Positions 62,803-64,000 of a stretch of 64,000 nucleotides of DNA are shown piece by piece. A model generated the notes under the pieces. The model did not search any database. It was not told the DNA's origin and saw only the letters and a program-made list of their open reading frames with translations. Position numbers and translations under genes: made by a program. Origin of the DNA: Segatella copri (lineage in GTDB: Bacteria; Bacteroidota; Bacteroidia; Bacteroidales; Bacteroidaceae); NCBI RefSeq assembly GCF_019249795.2, contig NZ_CP156891.1, forward strand, positions 2,884,001 through 2,948,000, given 5' to 3'. The stretch's first letter is position 1. Every line of letters starts with the position of its first letter.

Positions 62803-63867
62803 ATGAAACGGATGAATATATGGATGCTCTCAGCGCTGTTGGCGCTGCCTGCATCAGCACAGAAGATTACAACCCAGCACGAGGTGGTAGACTGCGGACA
62901 GGTGGTGTTCCACAAGCCTGTTACTGCCGAATTCGTGCTGAAGAATGACGGGCACAAGCCGTTGGTTATCAACAATGTATTGAAAAGCTGCGGATGTACG
63001 GAGGTAGATTATCCGAAGACGAGCATAGCTGCCGGCGAAAGTTTCGTCATCAAGGCGGTATACGATGCCAAGCAGATGGGTACTTTCACCAAGCAGGTTT
63101 GCCTCTATACCAATGCGGATGAAGAGCCGTTCATCCTCTCTATGAGGGGAAGGGTAGTGGGCAGCGTAGTAGATTTCGCTGGTTCTTACGATGAGATGCT
63201 GGGTGTCATCAAGAGTGATGCCCAGGAGGTGGAGTTTGATGACGTGAACCGTGGCGACCGTCCGGTTCAGCGCATTCATATCTTCAATCCTACCGACGAA
63301 GTGCTGGAGCCGGTAGTGATGCATCTGCCATCCTATCTTCATGCTTTCGTATCGCCTTCCAAGGTGGCTCCGCGTCATTCTGCCGAAATCAGTTTCGTGC
63401 TGGATTCCAAGAAACTGCGCGACCTGGGCTTGAACCAGACATCGGTTTATCTCGGTGAGCGTCCTGGCGATAAGATTGCGCCTGAGAAGGAAATCGTGGT
63501 ATCAGCCGTTCTTCTTCCTGGTTTCGAAAACATGACTCCAGCCAAGAAGGCACTGGCTCCGAAGATAGAGATGTCTGCCACCGATCTCAATCTGGGTAGT
63601 TTCAATGGAAAGAAGAAGCTGAAGGGTGAGATTCTGATTACCAATAAGGGTAAGTCGGAACTGGATATCCGCAGCATGCAGATGTTTACGATGGGCTTGC
63701 AGGTGAAACTGAAGAAGAGTAAGATTCAGCCAGGAGAGACCGTTAAGATGAAGGTGACGGCTGTGGCTGCCGACTTGAAGAAATCGCGTGTCAGACACCC
63801 TCGTATCCTCATAATTACGAATGACCCTGACCATGCTAAGGTGGTGGTGAAGATTTATGTACAATGA
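62803..63867 (+). CDS. DUF1573 domain-containing exported protein
   Basis: A 354-residue exported protein with a signal peptide ([20 protein letters not shown]). The DUF1573 domain (about 25-115) has [25 protein letters not shown] and the hallmark [21 protein letters not shown]. Two further Ig-like units of the MSP/ASPM type follow (about 130-235 and 250-354), for example [23 protein letters not shown]. Function of the family is unknown; such proteins are common in Bacteroidetes envelopes. It may share a transcript with the upstream gene and with ispH, which starts 7 bases after its stop. Confidence 0.88.
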   Translation: MKRMNIWMLSALLALPASAQKITTQHEVVDCGQVVFHKPVTAEFVLKNDGHKPLVINNVLKSCGCTEVDYPKTSIAAGESFVIKAVYDAKQMGTFTKQVCLYTNADEEPFILSMRGRVVGSVVDFAGSYDEMLGVIKSDAQEVEFDDVNRGDRPVQRIHIFNPTDEVLEPVVMHLPSYLHAFVSPSKVAPRHSAEISFVLDSKKLRDLGLNQTSVYLGERPGDKIAPEKEIVVSAVLLPGFENMTPAKKALAPKIEMSATDLNLGSFNGKKKLKGEILITNKGKSELDIRSMQMFTMGLQVKLKKSKIQPGETVKMKVTAVAADLKKSRVRHPRILIITNDPDHAKVVVKIYVQ

Positions 63868-63874
63868 TTTAAAA

Positions 63875-64000
63875 ATGAATATCGTGCAGATAGAAATAGA
63901 TAACGGCAGTGGGTTCTGCTTTGGCGTAACCACTGCCATCAAGAAAGCTGAAGAGGAGTTGGCTAAGGGCGGTAAACTTTACTGCCTGGGCGATATTGTG
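63875..64000 (+). CDS. ispH: 4-hydroxy-3-methylbut-2-enyl diphosphate reductase (3'-truncated by window edge)
   Basis: The first 42 codons of IspH (LytB), the last enzyme of the MEP isoprenoid pathway. [20 protein letters not shown] carries the first iron-sulfur Cys, and KLYCLGDIV follows at the expected spacing. The ATG at 63875 is 7 bases after the DUF1573 stop; an overlapping ATG at 63864 meets a stop after two codons and is rejected. The reading frame continues beyond the window. Confidence 0.92.
   Translation, partial: MNIVQIEIDNGSGFCFGVTTAIKKAEEELAKGGKLYCLGDIV

Overview
The window reads as chromosomal DNA of a gut Bacteroidales bacterium, most like Prevotella/Segatella (S. copri-type). 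This is inferred, not tested. The reasons are Bacteroidota promoters (TTTG, about 19-20 nt, TAnnTTTG) ahead of many genes, SusC/SusD pairs, a hybrid two-component system, a fused MurF-alanine racemase, a TPP-riboswitch PnuT locus and many outer-membrane lipoproteins. No rRNA, tRNA, CRISPR array or intact insertion sequence was recognised.

Layout. 1-2769: 3' part of a type III restriction subunit (Res). 2898-9177: a phage-derived island without integrase or structural genes: an HTH-like protein, a three-hairpin candidate RNA, three small unknown proteins (one with a BRO-N-like start), a VirE_N/DUF3987-like P-loop protein, a DUF5675 protein and a BRO-N/KilAC antirepressor. 9185-16025: an outer-membrane barrel protein, a YfhO-family membrane protein, a GSCFA protein and MurF-Alr. 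16128-20162: a uronate cluster with an orphan galactitol-type EIIC, a KduI that carries a signal peptide, and an ExuT-like MFS carrier. 20259-26340: nitroreductase, a stand-alone NrdJ C-terminal-like protein, FolB, an amidase, an MCE protein and DnaA. 26489-29640: thiamine-uptake operon (promoter, TPP riboswitch, TonB receptor, PnuT) on the minus strand, with an orphan SusD lipoprotein divergent from it. 31085-32903: a decayed stretch with a truncated membrane gene, an ORF broken by a nonsense codon, and a DUF4160/DUF2442 pair flanked by twin hairpins. 33061-34347: M18 aminopeptidase.

34415-48481 is a beta-glucan-type polysaccharide utilization locus: hybrid two-component sensor, GH5 endoglucanase lipoprotein, SusC, SusD, a candidate surface glycan-binding lipoprotein and a GH3 beta-glucosidase. 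A cytosolic GH94 cellobiose phosphorylase at 54564-57059 could process cellobiose released by it. uxuB-uxuA (50236-53130) is the glucuronate branch and probably acts with the KduI/ExuT cluster. The right end holds an alpha-2-macroglobulin-like protein lacking a thioester, a DUF1573 protein and the start of ispH.

The main unexplained signal is a family of short-period arrays (7 or 8 bp). They sit immediately 3' of genes and usually read in the sense direction of the gene they follow. They also occur inside the DUF3987-like gene, where they encode linkers. Between convergent genes they form long perfect inverted repeats. One octamer version makes a 37-bp inverted repeat around an AT-rich island at 54147-54344, next to three 22-bp direct repeats, which gives an origin-like layout.
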